64,000 bases of DNA from Vibrio fortis. Its GTDB lineage: Bacteria > Pseudomonadota > Gammaproteobacteria > Enterobacterales > Vibrionaceae. Shown here one piece after another: positions 51,316 through 60,160 of this stretch. Each line of letters begins with the position of its first letter. The stretch's first letter is position 1. The stretch covers positions 186,001 through 250,000 of the forward strand of contig NZ_JFFR01000033.1 in assembly GCF_000695685.1 (NCBI RefSeq). The letters are read 5' to 3'. The position numbers and the translations under genes are program-made. The notes beneath the pieces are model-generated. The model searched no databases, was not told the DNA's origin, and saw only the letters and a program-made list of their open reading frames with translations.

Positions 51316-52263
51316 ATGGACAAAAAAATAAAAATCGGTATCAGCGCTTGTGTTGCAGGACACAAGGTTAGATTCGATACAGGTCATAAACGCTCTCGTT
51401 TCTGTACTGACGATCTGGCTGACTATGTTGAGTTAGAGCCAGTGTGTCCGGAAATGGGAGTAGGGCTTCCAACGCCTCGCCCAACGATTCGTCAGACCAG
51501 AATGCTAGACGATGTCATCCATGTGTCTCGCCCAGATGGCACCGGTGACGTCACTAATGAGCTGATCGAATATGGGCAAAACTACGCGAAAAATAACGAA
51601 CACATTGCAGGCTTTATTGTGTGTCAAAAAAGCCCGACCTGCGGCATGGAACGCGTAAAGGTATATCACCATCATGGTCGCGGCTCAGAATCGACAGGCA
51701 TTGGTATGTTCACCAAGCAGCTAATGGATCATAATCCATTGTTGCCTATCGAAGAGAACGGTCGTTTGAACGACCCGATTCTTCGTGAAAATTTCATGAC
51801 ACGTGTGTTTACGTACCAGAAATGGCTCGACTTGGTCGATGAAGGCATCACTAAGCACAAGTTGATTCAGTTCCACAGCGCTCACAAATACCTAGTTATG
51901 TGTCACCACGTTGAAGGCTACAAAGAACTCGGTCAACTATTGGGTGAAAGTGATTTAGAGATCAATGAGCTGGCCGAACGCTACATTGAGGGGCTAATGA
52001 CGGCACTGCAACACCATGCTAACCGTGGTACGCACGCTAACACACTTCAGCACCTACAAGGTTACTTTAAGAAGCAACTAAGCAGCACTCATAAGCAAGA
52101 GCTGTCACGACAAATCAACGATTTCCGTGAAGGCACTATCCCATTGCTAGTGCCACTTACGCTGATTAATCACTATTTGATGGAGTACCCAAACGAGTAC
52201 TTACAGTCGCAGGTTTATCTGAACCCGCACCCACAAGAACTTAAGTTGAGATACGGATATTGA
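51316..52263 (+). CDS. DUF523/DUF1722 fusion protein (YbbK/YbgA-like)
   Basis: A 315-residue fusion. The N-terminal ~150 residues are DUF523: KIKIGISACVAGHKVRFDTG, VELEPVCPEMGVGLPTPRPT and FIVCQKSPTCGMERVKVY, with Cys residues placed as in the TudS-like [4Fe-4S] desulfurases (C in SACV, CPE and CGM). The C-terminal half is DUF1722 (YbgA): HKLIQFHSAHKYLVMCHHVE and the following helical region. Such fusions commonly precede photolyase genes, as here; the phr start overlaps this stop by four bases. A DNA- or RNA-base repair role is attractive but unproved. Confidence 0.88.
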   Translation: MDKKIKIGISACVAGHKVRFDTGHKRSRFCTDDLADYVELEPVCPEMGVGLPTPRPTIRQTRMLDDVIHVSRPDGTGDVTNELIEYGQNYAKNNEHIAGFIVCQKSPTCGMERVKVYHHHGRGSESTGIGMFTKQLMDHNPLLPIEENGRLNDPILRENFMTRVFTYQKWLDLVDEGITKHKLIQFHSAHKYLVMCHHVEGYKELGQLLGESDLEINELAERYIEGLMTALQHHANRGTHANTLQHLQGYFKKQLSSTHKQELSRQINDFREGTIPLLVPLTLINHYLMEYPNEYLQSQVYLNPHPQELKLRYGY

Positions 52264-53657
52264 GCACTCTACTCTGGATACGACGCGACCTGCGCGTTCA
52301 TGACAATCCAGCTTTGGTCTCTGCAATTGAAAACGGCGCTACCCACGCCGTTTTTATTTCTACACCTAAACAGTGGCAACAACACCATTTAGCGCCGATT
52401 AAAGCTGACTTCATATACCGCCACCTAACCTTGCTATCAGAACAACTCGCCTCATTTGGCATTGAGCTCGTTCACCTGAAAGCCTCCGACTTTGACGATC
52501 AAGCAAGTACCCTAGCCAACTACTGCCGCGAGCACAACATCACACAAGTAATGGCTAATTCGGAGCCAGAAGTGGATGAACAACAGAGAGATGAAGCAGT
52601 ACGAGCCCTCGACATCACATTGACCACCTTTGACTGTGACGTCATTGTTCCTGTTGGACGAGTTCTCAATCAACAGGGGGAGATGTTTAAGGTATTTACC
52701 CCATTCAAAAAAGCGTGGCTCAAGTATGTTCAAGCTTCTGGTATAGACTGCGCACCCTATCCGAAGGTTGCTTCAGAAAGTCCACAATCAGAACTACAAA
52801 CCTTTTCAAGAGAATACGACTTTGATTTCCCGAGAGAAGACTCTTCACGTTGGCCGTTAGCCGACGATGTGCTAGGTCAAGTAGTACCTCAGTTTCTTGC
52901 AGAAAAGCTCTACCAATACGCGGACAATAGAGACATCCCATCGATAAAGGGAACCTCTGGCTTATCTCCTTATCTTGCCATTGGCGCAATTAGCCCTCGT
53001 TGGTTGGCGATTCAATTGATTCAAGAACACCCAGAACTTCTGGTCGATACCCAGTGCGCTGAGTTCTCTTGGCTCAACGAGCTGATCTGGCGCGACTTCT
53101 ATAAACACCTGATCTTCCACCATCCGAGATTAGTGAAAGGCGAGAACTTCCAAGAAAAATACAACGGACTCACCTGGCACAACAATCAAGAAGATTTCCA
53201 ACGTTGGTGTGAAGGGAAAACCGGTTACCCACTGGTTGATGCAGCAATGCGCCAACTACTCGAAACAGGGTGGATGCACAACCGTCTACGAATGGTCGTC
53301 GCCAGCTTCTTAACTAAGCACTTGTTGGTTGATTGGCGATGGGGCGAGCGCTTCTTTATGGAGCACCTGATTGATGGTGATTACAGTGCCAACAATGGCG
53401 GATGGCAGTGGGCTGCAAGCACCGGCTGTGATGCGCAGCCTTACTTTAGGATTTTCAACCCGATAACTCAGAGTGAAAAGTTTGATCCTAAAGGAGTTTT
53501 CATCCGTAAATATCTTCCAGAGCTGAAAAACATTCCCGATAGAGACGTGCATTTTCCGCACACATTTATCACCAAGAGTGGACATGACAGTCGTTATTGG
53601 GGACCTATCGTTGAACACAAAGAAGCGCGGTTAAGGGCCCTAGATTTTTACAAATAG
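52260..53657 (+). CDS. phr: Deoxyribodipyrimidine (CPD) photolyase
   Basis: A 465-residue class I CPD photolyase that uses light to split cyclobutane pyrimidine dimers. The N-terminal antenna-chromophore domain starts LLWIRRDLRVHDNPALVSAI. The FAD domain has GTSGLSPYLAIGAISPRW, LNELIWRDFYKHLIFHHPRL (dimer-binding Trp/Glu region), MRQLLETGWMHNRLRMVVAS and the DGDYSANNGGWQWAASTGCD region (spaced residues that bind FAD). The start is an uncommon TTG at 52260 that shares TTGA with the previous stop. The protein needs this start for a complete first strand. It belongs to the ECF-ChrR operon. Confidence 0.95.
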   Translation: MSTLLWIRRDLRVHDNPALVSAIENGATHAVFISTPKQWQQHHLAPIKADFIYRHLTLLSEQLASFGIELVHLKASDFDDQASTLANYCREHNITQVMANSEPEVDEQQRDEAVRALDITLTTFDCDVIVPVGRVLNQQGEMFKVFTPFKKAWLKYVQASGIDCAPYPKVASESPQSELQTFSREYDFDFPREDSSRWPLADDVLGQVVPQFLAEKLYQYADNRDIPSIKGTSGLSPYLAIGAISPRWLAIQLIQEHPELLVDTQCAEFSWLNELIWRDFYKHLIFHHPRLVKGENFQEKYNGLTWHNNQEDFQRWCEGKTGYPLVDAAMRQLLETGWMHNRLRMVVASFLTKHLLVDWRWGERFFMEHLIDGDYSANNGGWQWAASTGCDAQPYFRIFNPITQSEKFDPKGVFIRKYLPELKNIPDRDVHFPHTFITKSGHDSRYWGPIVEHKEARLRALDFYK

Positions 53658-53685
53658 CACGATAGACGGAAGTGAGAGTGAACCC

Positions 53686-54117
53686 ATGGAAAATTCACGA
53701 TGGCTAGATAATTTTCTTGATATGTATAGGCAGCTGGGTACTGACGACTTTGGTGCATTACAGGATGTATACCACCAGCAGGTTGAATTCAAAGATCCAC
53801 TTCATCAAGTAAACGGGTTGGACGCACTAACTCGTTACTTCGAGAACATCTACACCAATGTTGCCAGCTGTAACTTTACGATCATCAGTGCGTTCGAGTC
53901 TGGCGAAGAAGCCGCCGTTTACTGGTCTATGGAATTTACCCACAAACAGCTTAATGGACGCAAGCCGATTACCGTTGAGGGACACTCTCACCTTCAAATG
54001 AAAGACGACCTTGTGATTTATCACAGAGACTATCTCGACGTAGGCTCCATGCTTTACGAGCACATCCCAGTTCTTGGCTGTGCGATCAAGTCCATCAAGC
54101 GCAGAGCGAGCCAATAA
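53686..54117 (+). CDS. NTF2-like/SnoaL-like protein
   Basis: A 143-residue small alpha+beta protein with the nuclear-transport-factor-2-like fold: DMYRQLGTDDFGALQDVYHQ, HQVNGLDALTRYFENIYTNV, AVYWSMEFTHKQLNGRKPIT, and EGHSHLQMKDDLVIYHRDYL, a typical cone-shaped SnoaL pattern. It may bind a small hydrophobic molecule, possibly a lipid intermediate of the neighbouring enzymes. It sits between phr and the SDR gene, whose ATG follows one base after its stop, and so is part of the operon. No catalytic residues are certain. Confidence 0.8.
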   Translation: MENSRWLDNFLDMYRQLGTDDFGALQDVYHQQVEFKDPLHQVNGLDALTRYFENIYTNVASCNFTIISAFESGEEAAVYWSMEFTHKQLNGRKPITVEGHSHLQMKDDLVIYHRDYLDVGSMLYEHIPVLGCAIKSIKRRASQ

Positions 54118-54118
54118 C

Positions 54119-54832
54119 ATGAGAATTCTTATCACAGGCGCAACCTCAGGTATCGGTCGAGATCTAGCAATCAAATACGCTCAACTTGGACATGTCGTCA
54201 TCGCTTGTGGTCGTAGCCAAGACAAGCTCGACTCACTAACCAATGAGCAAGATAATATTGAGCCGCTCTGCTTTGATCTTTTGGACTACGAAAATTACCC
54301 AGACCTTACTTCAGATGAACCATTAGATATGGTCATCTTGAACGCTGGGGATTGCGAGTATATTGATGACCCAGTCAACTTTGACGCCAAGCTATTTGAA
54401 CGCGTCATCAACATTAACCTGATCTCAATTGGCTACGCCCTAGAGGCTTGGCTGAAATGTATAAAGCCAGCAGGCAGAGTCGTTCTAGTCAGCTCCAGTG
54501 CAGGGTTTTTGCCATTACCAAGAGCTGAAGCCTATGGAGCTTCAAAGGCTGCATTGACCTATTTAGGTCGAACGCTTGCTGTCGACCTCGCAGCACACAA
54601 TATTCACGTTTCTATCGTTCATCCTGGTTTCGTAGATACACCATTAACAGAGCGAAATACGTTCGCTATGCCTATGATTATAAGTAGCGAACAAGCCGTT
54701 CAAAGAATCATCAGTGGACTCGAACAAGGAAAGAGCGAAGTAGATTTTCCTCGCAGGTTTATCTTCATCATGAAGTGCTTGCGATTTTTACCCAAGTCGG
54801 TTTGGCATAAGCTTGCCTCAAGGATGGTATAA
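54119..54832 (+). CDS. Short-chain dehydrogenase/reductase
   Basis: A ~237-residue SDR. The cofactor motif is ILITGATSGIGRDLAIKYAQ (TGxxxGIG), MVILNAGDCEYID carries the NAG strand, and the catalytic triad is Ser in VLVSSSAGFL with YGASKAALTY (Tyr-x3-Lys). IHVSIVHPGFVDTPLTERNT follows. The ATG at 54119 starts one base after the NTF2-like stop; the frame extends upstream to 54074. It should use NAD(P)H. In the context of the FAD oxidoreductase, DUF1365 and the CFA-like methyltransferase it probably reduces or oxidises a lipid-linked carbonyl or hydroxyl. Confidence 0.9.
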   Translation: MRILITGATSGIGRDLAIKYAQLGHVVIACGRSQDKLDSLTNEQDNIEPLCFDLLDYENYPDLTSDEPLDMVILNAGDCEYIDDPVNFDAKLFERVININLISIGYALEAWLKCIKPAGRVVLVSSSAGFLPLPRAEAYGASKAALTYLGRTLAVDLAAHNIHVSIVHPGFVDTPLTERNTFAMPMIISSEQAVQRIISGLEQGKSEVDFPRRFIFIMKCLRFLPKSVWHKLASRMV

Positions 54833-54834
54833 CA

Positions 54835-56088
54835 ATGAAAAAGATTGCCATTATTGGCTCCGGTATCTCCGGACTCACTTGCGCACACGTATTAGATAAA
54901 CACCACGACGTCACGGTTTTTGAGAAAAATGATTATGTCGGTGGGCACACCGCCACTGTCGATATTGAACACCAAGGCAAGGCATTTTCTATCGATACAG
55001 GCTTCATTGTTTTCAATGATCGCACCTACCCTAACTTCAACAAGCTACTCGAACAGCTTGGCGTTGATCGTCAAGAAACAGAAATGAGCTTTAGTGTTCA
55101 CAACACTGGTACTCAGTTTGAGTACAACGGTCATAGCATCAATTCATTGTTCGCTCAGCGCAGCAATATCTTAAAGCCGCAGTTTTGGACCCTGATACTA
55201 GAGATCATCAAATTCAACAAACTGTGTAAGGAACGCTTTCAAAACCATCAGTTTACCGAAGATGAAACCTTGGGCGATTTCCTGAATCACTACCGCTTTT
55301 CAGACTTTTTCAGCCAACACTACATACTTCCTATGGGTGCGGCTATTTGGTCCACCAGCCTAGAAGAGATGGAACAGTTCGAACTTAAGTTCTTTATCCA
55401 ATTCTTTTTCAACCACGGGTTACTCGATATCACCAATAGGCCGCAGTGGTATGTGATTCCAAAAGGTTCACGCTCCTACGTCGATGTTATTCTATCTCGC
55501 CTATCTAAACCCGTTCAGCTCAACAGCCACATCAAGCAGGTGACCCGCTATGAAAGTGAAGTCGCTATCGAATTTGAATCTGGTGAAATACAAATTTTTG
55601 ATGAAGTGATCTTCGCTTGTCACTCTGACCAAGCACTGGCGCTACTCGGTGACGCGACTGAACAAGAGAAAGCGGTATTGGGTGAAATCCCATACAGCCG
55701 TAATGAAGTGGTGCTTCACACCGATACCAAGTTACTGCCGGATCGCAAACTAGCGTGGGCGAGTTGGAACTACATGTTAGATGGCAACAGCAAGCGACCA
55801 GCCTGTGTCACCTACAACATGAACATTTTGCAAGGGATTGAAGACGATACCACCTTCTGTGTCACCCTCAACCAGAGTGAGGCCATTAACCCAGATAAGA
55901 TCATTCGTCAGTTTGTCTACCATCACCCAGTGCTTAACTCCAATACCGTTCAAGCGCAGCAGCAGCGTGAAACCATGTATGGGCACAATCGCACTCATTT
56001 TGCGGGTGCTTACTGGTATAACGGCTTCCATGAAGATGGTGTGCGCAGTGCACTCGACGTGACCAAACGCTTTGGACTAGAACTATGA
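54835..56088 (+). CDS. FAD-dependent amine-oxidase-like oxidoreductase
   Basis: A 417-residue flavoprotein. It begins KIAIIGSGISGLTCAHVLDK (GxGxxG) with EKNDYVGGHTATVDI (second FAD motif). It is followed by IDTGFIVFNDRTYPNFNKLL and ends GAYWYNGFHEDGVRSALDVT, a family-typical C-terminus. Such NAD(P)/FAD proteins (phytoene-dehydrogenase-like) are found next to DUF1365 and CFA-type methyltransferases in many proteobacteria. The gap to the SDR stop is two bases and the DUF1365 start overlaps its stop, indicating a tight operon. Its substrate is probably a fatty acyl chain; this is inference. Confidence 0.88.
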   Translation: MKKIAIIGSGISGLTCAHVLDKHHDVTVFEKNDYVGGHTATVDIEHQGKAFSIDTGFIVFNDRTYPNFNKLLEQLGVDRQETEMSFSVHNTGTQFEYNGHSINSLFAQRSNILKPQFWTLILEIIKFNKLCKERFQNHQFTEDETLGDFLNHYRFSDFFSQHYILPMGAAIWSTSLEEMEQFELKFFIQFFFNHGLLDITNRPQWYVIPKGSRSYVDVILSRLSKPVQLNSHIKQVTRYESEVAIEFESGEIQIFDEVIFACHSDQALALLGDATEQEKAVLGEIPYSRNEVVLHTDTKLLPDRKLAWASWNYMLDGNSKRPACVTYNMNILQGIEDDTTFCVTLNQSEAINPDKIIRQFVYHHPVLNSNTVQAQQQRETMYGHNRTHFAGAYWYNGFHEDGVRSALDVTKRFGLEL

Positions 56089-56978
56089 GCACGGTAACTC
56101 GCCACTTCGATGAAAACACCGAACGCAGTGGCATCTATTGGGGCAACGTAAGGCACCGCCGTTTCGGTGCCATTACCCACGAGTTTAGCTATCAGCTGTA
56201 TATGATGGGACTTGATTTGGATGAGATCGAGCAGACAACAGCGCGTAGCTTGGTCTTCGGTACCCGTTGGTTCAACCCCATTCGCTTTGTTGAGGCAGAT
56301 TATGTTCCGGAGAAGACCTTCGACAGCGATGAGTCGTTAGGCAATCACAAATCGCAAATCAATGATAAAACGTCAAATAGCTATAAAACACAAAACAGCA
56401 TTGAACCAAAAACTCTAAAGCAGCGTATAGCACTCAAAGTGAAATCACTGGGCGGTCAATGGAGCGAATCCAACCGTGTCACCATGCTCGCACAGTGTCG
56501 TTGTTTCGGGATTTATTTTAGCCCAATCAACTGCTTCTTTTGCTTTGACGAAAATTTGGAGTGCCGTTACATGCTGGCTGAGGTAAGCAACACCCCTTGG
56601 CGTGAACGACACTATTATTTGATAGATATGCAGCAAGAGTTGAAGGCGAAGAAAGACTTCCACGTGTCACCATTTATGGATTTAGACATGACTTACCATT
56701 GGAAGATCAAGCCTCCATCACGCCGCACTTTAGTCCATATTGAAAATCATAGGGACGAGCAATATCCCGGAGAGAAGAAGGTATTTGACGCCACATTGGC
56801 ACTCGAAAAACAACCGATGACTGCCAGTGATATACGACAAACACTGATTCGAACTCCGGCCATGACCACTAAGGTTGTGCTAGGCATTTATTACCAGGCT
56901 TTGAAACTGTTCATCAAAAAGGTGCCCTTTATCTCGCACCCAGACTCAGTTTCCAAGCCACCACAATACAAGAATTAA
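56085..56978 (+). CDS. DUF1365 family protein
   Basis: A 297-residue DUF1365 protein: IYWGNVRHRRFGAITHEFSY, QLYMMGLDLDEI, FGTRWFNPIRFVEADY, MLAQCRCFGIYFSPINCFFC and the C-terminal basic stretch. Residues ~85-115 are a low-complexity Ser/Asn/Lys stretch absent from shorter relatives as I recall them. Its start overlaps the previous stop by four bases. DUF1365 proteins occur almost always with an FAD oxidoreductase and a CFA-synthase-like methyltransferase, but the biochemical role is unknown. A function in lipid modification is inferred from context only. Confidence 0.85.
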   Translation: MSTVTRHFDENTERSGIYWGNVRHRRFGAITHEFSYQLYMMGLDLDEIEQTTARSLVFGTRWFNPIRFVEADYVPEKTFDSDESLGNHKSQINDKTSNSYKTQNSIEPKTLKQRIALKVKSLGGQWSESNRVTMLAQCRCFGIYFSPINCFFCFDENLECRYMLAEVSNTPWRERHYYLIDMQQELKAKKDFHVSPFMDLDMTYHWKIKPPSRRTLVHIENHRDEQYPGEKKVFDATLALEKQPMTASDIRQTLIRTPAMTTKVVLGIYYQALKLFIKKVPFISHPDSVSKPPQYKN

Positions 56979-57009
56979 CTAAGACGAGAATTTTCTCAGC
57001 GAGGTCTAC

Positions 57010-58290
57010 ATGGAACAGCTTGCCAAACAAAATCACAACATCAAGCAGCAGCCTCAAACCGCAGTGCTGAACAAAAACTGTAAGTATCGAAGCCTTGTTT
57101 TCACTATTCTGGAACGCTTACAGGGAGCCCAGCTCGAAGTCATCGAAGGGGATGAGCATTCAATATTTGGTGACCGAGAAGCCAACCTTCACGCCGAGAT
57201 TGTCATTCACGATTCTAGTTTCTTTAAAGACGTTGTTCTTAACGGCAGTATTGGCGCTTCAGAGGCGTACATTGACGGCAAATGGACAAGCCCACATCTA
57301 ACTCGTGTTATTCAAATCATGGCTCGCAACCAGCAGCAACTCGACGAGCTAGATGACAAGACACAGTGGCTGTCCAAGATTAAAAATCTGTTTTTGAGAA
57401 AGCAGAACGCCAATACAGAGCAAGGCTCGAAGCGTAACATCCTGGCCCATTACGATATTGGTAACGAGCTTTACGAACGCTTCCTAGACCCATCAATGCA
57501 ATACTCTTCAGCCATCTACAGTGAACAAGCTACTCAGCTCGCAGACGCTCAGCAAAATAAGATGCGTACCATTTGTGAACGCCTAGAGTTAACAGAAGAA
57601 GATAGTGTGGTTGAGATAGGCACTGGGTGGGGTGGACTGGCGATATTTATGGCGCAAAACTACGGCTGCCACGTTACAACCACGACTATCTCTGATGCTC
57701 AGCACGAACTTGCCAAGCAGCGCATTGAGGCCCTTGGACTAAGCGACAAGATCACTCTGCTTAAAGAGGACTATCGCAACCTATCAGGCCAATACGACAA
57801 GCTAGTCTCTATCGAGATGATTGAAGCGGTTGGTCATGAATTTCTACAAACCTTCTTTACTACCTGCTCTCAGCTTCTCAAGCCAACAGGCAAAATGTTG
57901 ATACAAGCGATCACCATCGCAGATGGACGTTATGAGAAATACCGTAAAGGGGTCGATTTCATTCAGAAATACATCTTCCCAGGCGGCTGCCTACCCTCTG
58001 TTGCTGTCATGGCAGGTCACCTTGCACAGAGCACCGATCTTGTCGTCCAAGAAATTGACGACATCGGCTTACACTACGCGCGCACGCTAAACGATTGGAA
58101 TGTCGCGTTCGAGCAGAGCTGGGACGAACTGCAAAGCCTAGGATACTCAGAAGAGTTCAAGCGCCTGTGGACCTTCTATTTCTGTTACTGCGAAGGCGCT
58201 TTCCTTGAACGTGTTATCAGCACTCATCACATTGTAGCGCGCAAGCCTCGCTACTATGGAGCAAAAGATGAAACGGTTTTGGATTATTAA
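57010..58290 (+). CDS. Cyclopropane-fatty-acid-synthase-like methyltransferase
   Basis: A 426-residue SAM-dependent methyltransferase of the CFA-synthase family. The N-terminal domain (ASEAYIDGKWTSPHLTRVIQ) precedes NILAHYDIGNELYERFLDPS and MQYSSAIYSEQATQLADAQQ, the signature of CFA synthases. The SAM site is VVEIGTGWGGLAIFMAQNYG. The catalytic region includes SIEMIEAVGHEFLQTFF and YIFPGGCLPS. It should transfer a methylene or methyl group to the double bond of membrane phospholipid acyl chains. A CFA-type enzyme of the RpoE-ChrR regulon in Rhodobacter has been tied to furan fatty acid formation; the same role here is inference. Confidence 0.9.
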   Translation: MEQLAKQNHNIKQQPQTAVLNKNCKYRSLVFTILERLQGAQLEVIEGDEHSIFGDREANLHAEIVIHDSSFFKDVVLNGSIGASEAYIDGKWTSPHLTRVIQIMARNQQQLDELDDKTQWLSKIKNLFLRKQNANTEQGSKRNILAHYDIGNELYERFLDPSMQYSSAIYSEQATQLADAQQNKMRTICERLELTEEDSVVEIGTGWGGLAIFMAQNYGCHVTTTTISDAQHELAKQRIEALGLSDKITLLKEDYRNLSGQYDKLVSIEMIEAVGHEFLQTFFTTCSQLLKPTGKMLIQAITIADGRYEKYRKGVDFIQKYIFPGGCLPSVAVMAGHLAQSTDLVVQEIDDIGLHYARTLNDWNVAFEQSWDELQSLGYSEEFKRLWTFYFCYCEGAFLERVISTHHIVARKPRYYGAKDETVLDY

Positions 58291-58792
58291 CCTTGTTCTG
58301 TTTCAAGCCACTTGGGTAAGCAGTGCTTTCTTTACCGAGCAAGCCGTACTTATAGCGCCACTATTGGTGGCGCTGCATTTTCTTCTTTCACCCACTCGTC
58401 GTGACGACCTCAGAGTTTTACTCTTGCTACCAATTGGTCTGCTTCTCGATAGCTTAATGATTGGTCTTGGCGCCTTTTCAGCACACCCAAGTATCGCTAA
58501 CCAAACTTGGTTCCCGGTGTGGCTCGCTTGCTTGTGGGTGATGTTCTTAATCAGCTTTAACCATAGCCTCAATTGGCTAATGAAATGTCCGAAAGTGATC
58601 CTCATTCTCCTCGGCTTCGTAGGAGGTACTAGTAGCTACTGGGGCGGCATCAAGGCAGGTGCGCTTCAGTCCACATGGCCAGATGTGTGGGTGTTATCCA
58701 CGCTTGCAGTCAGTTGGGGGTTAGTAATTCCCTTGTTAGTGGTCGGCTACTCGTATCTAAACAAGCCTAATATGGCGGAGACAACGAGGTGA
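58268..58792 (+). CDS. DUF2878 family membrane protein
   Basis: A ~174-residue membrane protein with about five hydrophobic segments: FWIINLVLFQATWVSSAFF, VLIAPLLVALHFLLS, VLLLLPIGLLLDSLMIGLGA, LACLWVMFLISF and VILILLGFVGGTSSYWGGIK. The length and pattern match DUF2878. The ATG at 58268 is set by GGAGCAAAAG just upstream, and the frame overlaps the end of the methyltransferase gene by 23 bases. A start at 58256 would add four residues. Function is unknown; it may be a membrane partner of the neighbouring lipid enzymes. Confidence 0.82.
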   Translation: MKRFWIINLVLFQATWVSSAFFTEQAVLIAPLLVALHFLLSPTRRDDLRVLLLLPIGLLLDSLMIGLGAFSAHPSIANQTWFPVWLACLWVMFLISFNHSLNWLMKCPKVILILLGFVGGTSSYWGGIKAGALQSTWPDVWVLSTLAVSWGLVIPLLVVGYSYLNKPNMAETTR

Positions 58793-58795
58793 CTT

Positions 58796-59356
58796 ATGGC
58801 TTATTCATCACAGGGTCGTGCTAAAGTTCAGCGCCACCCTCTATCGCAATGGAAGCGTTACTTACTGTCAGCGCTTGCAACCCTGTTTGCGTGCAGTGCA
58901 CTTATCTTCCACAACGCCGGGAACGCCTCTCCCGTTGGTGATTTGAATAAGCAGGGCGAAGGAGAGATGACTTATCTCTTTTGGACCCTCTACAACGCTG
59001 AGCTGTACACCACACCTACTCGCTCTGAGCAAGCACTGAAAATCGAATACTACCGTGACATTGATAGCAAAGATCTAGTCGATGCAACGCAAGATCAGTG
59101 GGAAAAACTGGGCTACTCAGACAGTAAAATCAAGAGCTGGATCGCTCCACTCTACGAAATGTGGCCGAACGTAAAACAGGGCAGCACCCTGACCATTCGC
59201 GTTTCAGAAAACCAGCAGAGCCAATTCTATTTCGACGAACAACCAATCGGCACCATTACCGATACCCAATTTGGACAAGCCTTTCTCTCTATCTGGCTGT
59301 CAGAAAACACGTCAGAACCGAAACTCCGCCAACAGTTGTTAGGGCTCAATAAATAA
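58796..59356 (+). CDS. Chalcone-isomerase-like exported protein
   Basis: A 186-residue protein with a long N-terminal region and a hydrophobic segment (YLLSALATLFACSALIFHNA) that acts as a signal or anchor. The rest resembles the chalcone-isomerase-like fold of bacterial proteins that bind fatty acids: MTYLFWTLYNAELYTTPTRS, LKIEYYRDIDSKDLVDATQD, WEKLGYSDSKIKSWIAPLYE, and FGQAFLSIWLSENTSEPKLR near the end. It lies three bases after the DUF2878 stop. A periplasmic fatty-acid-binding role fits the cluster but is inferred. Confidence 0.82.
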   Translation: MAYSSQGRAKVQRHPLSQWKRYLLSALATLFACSALIFHNAGNASPVGDLNKQGEGEMTYLFWTLYNAELYTTPTRSEQALKIEYYRDIDSKDLVDATQDQWEKLGYSDSKIKSWIAPLYEMWPNVKQGSTLTIRVSENQQSQFYFDEQPIGTITDTQFGQAFLSIWLSENTSEPKLRQQLLGLNK

Positions 59357-59371
59357 AATAGGACACAATGA

Positions 59372-59893
59372 ATGAAAACAGGATGGCTACTTTTACTTTG
59401 CTCTCTTTTAATAGGGTGTGGCTCTGCCAACTTATCCGAACATACGGGCACCACACCTGAACTCAAGCTCGAACAGTTCTTTGACGGCGACCTCATCGCT
59501 TATGGCATGGTGCTCGATCGCTCTGGTAATCTACTGCGACGTTTTGAAGCGGATTTAGTGGCAGAGTGGCAAGGCGAACAGGGTGAAATCAAAGAGTGGT
59601 TTCGCTTCGCTGATGGTGAACGGTCCACTCGGATCTGGAAACTGGTTAAAACTGGCGACAACACCTACACAGGCACAGCGGGCGACGTGATAGGCGAAGC
59701 GTATGGTGAAACTCAAGGCTCTGCCCTTTACTGGAAATACACGCTAGAAATCGAAGTCGACGGTTCAATGTATGAAGTGACGCTAGATGACTGGATGTTT
59801 TTAATGGACGACAAGCGCCTGTTCAACAAAACCGAAATGTCCAAGTTCGGTTTCAAGGTCGGCGAAGTCATACTGTTTATCGAAAAACGCTAG
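59372..59893 (+). CDS. DUF3833 lipoprotein
   Basis: A 173-residue lipoprotein. The signal peptide MKTGWLLLLCSLLIGCGSAN has lipobox LIGC (Cys 16). The mature DUF3833 domain is beta-rich: LEQFFDGDLIAYGMVLDRSG, FEADLVAEWQGEQGEIKEWF, GTAGDVIGEAYGETQGSALY, and LDDWMFLMDDKRLFNKTEMS, a calycin-like or lipocalin-like profile. It is the last gene of the ECF-ChrR operon, followed by a hairpin. It should sit in the outer membrane facing the periplasm. Function unknown. Confidence 0.85.
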   Translation: MKTGWLLLLCSLLIGCGSANLSEHTGTTPELKLEQFFDGDLIAYGMVLDRSGNLLRRFEADLVAEWQGEQGEIKEWFRFADGERSTRIWKLVKTGDNTYTGTAGDVIGEAYGETQGSALYWKYTLEIEVDGSMYEVTLDDWMFLMDDKRLFNKTEMSKFGFKVGEVILFIEKR

Positions 59894-59918
59894 CCGTCCA
59901 TAGCAACAGATTACACAA

Positions 59919-59952
59919 GCCTCGACTCACTCTTTGAGTCGAGGCTTTCTGT
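59919..59952 (+). terminator. Terminator of the ECF-ChrR operon
   Basis: GCCTCGACTCA (59919-59929) pairs with TGAGTCGAGGC (59935-59945), then TTTCTGTTT. Confidence 0.8.
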
Positions 59953-60041
59953 TTCCATCATCTCAAATCAACCTTCACAGAGCTGATTGAATTTACCTAT
60001 CACTAGATTTAGCTTTCAATAGCTTTTGCCTTTCATACTTA

Positions 60042-60078
60042 ATAGCTATCTCCTATTAGAACAATAGAAACGTCCGAA
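60042..60078 (+). promoter_or_regulatory. OxyR-type operator of ahpC
   Basis: ATAG (60042-60045), CTAT (60053-60056) and ATAG (60064-60067), each separated by seven bases, fit the OxyR pattern ATAG-N7-CTAT-N7-ATAG-N7-CTAT; the fourth block is CGAA (60075-60078). It lies ~85-120 bases upstream of the ahpC ATG and ends in the element shared with ahpF. Confidence 0.8.
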
Positions 60079-60160
60079 TTTACCCTCTGAGCCTATCGAG
60101 GCAATATATCTCCATCGACGCAAGGCAGCGTCAAAACAACAAATTAAAGAGAGTAAAATC

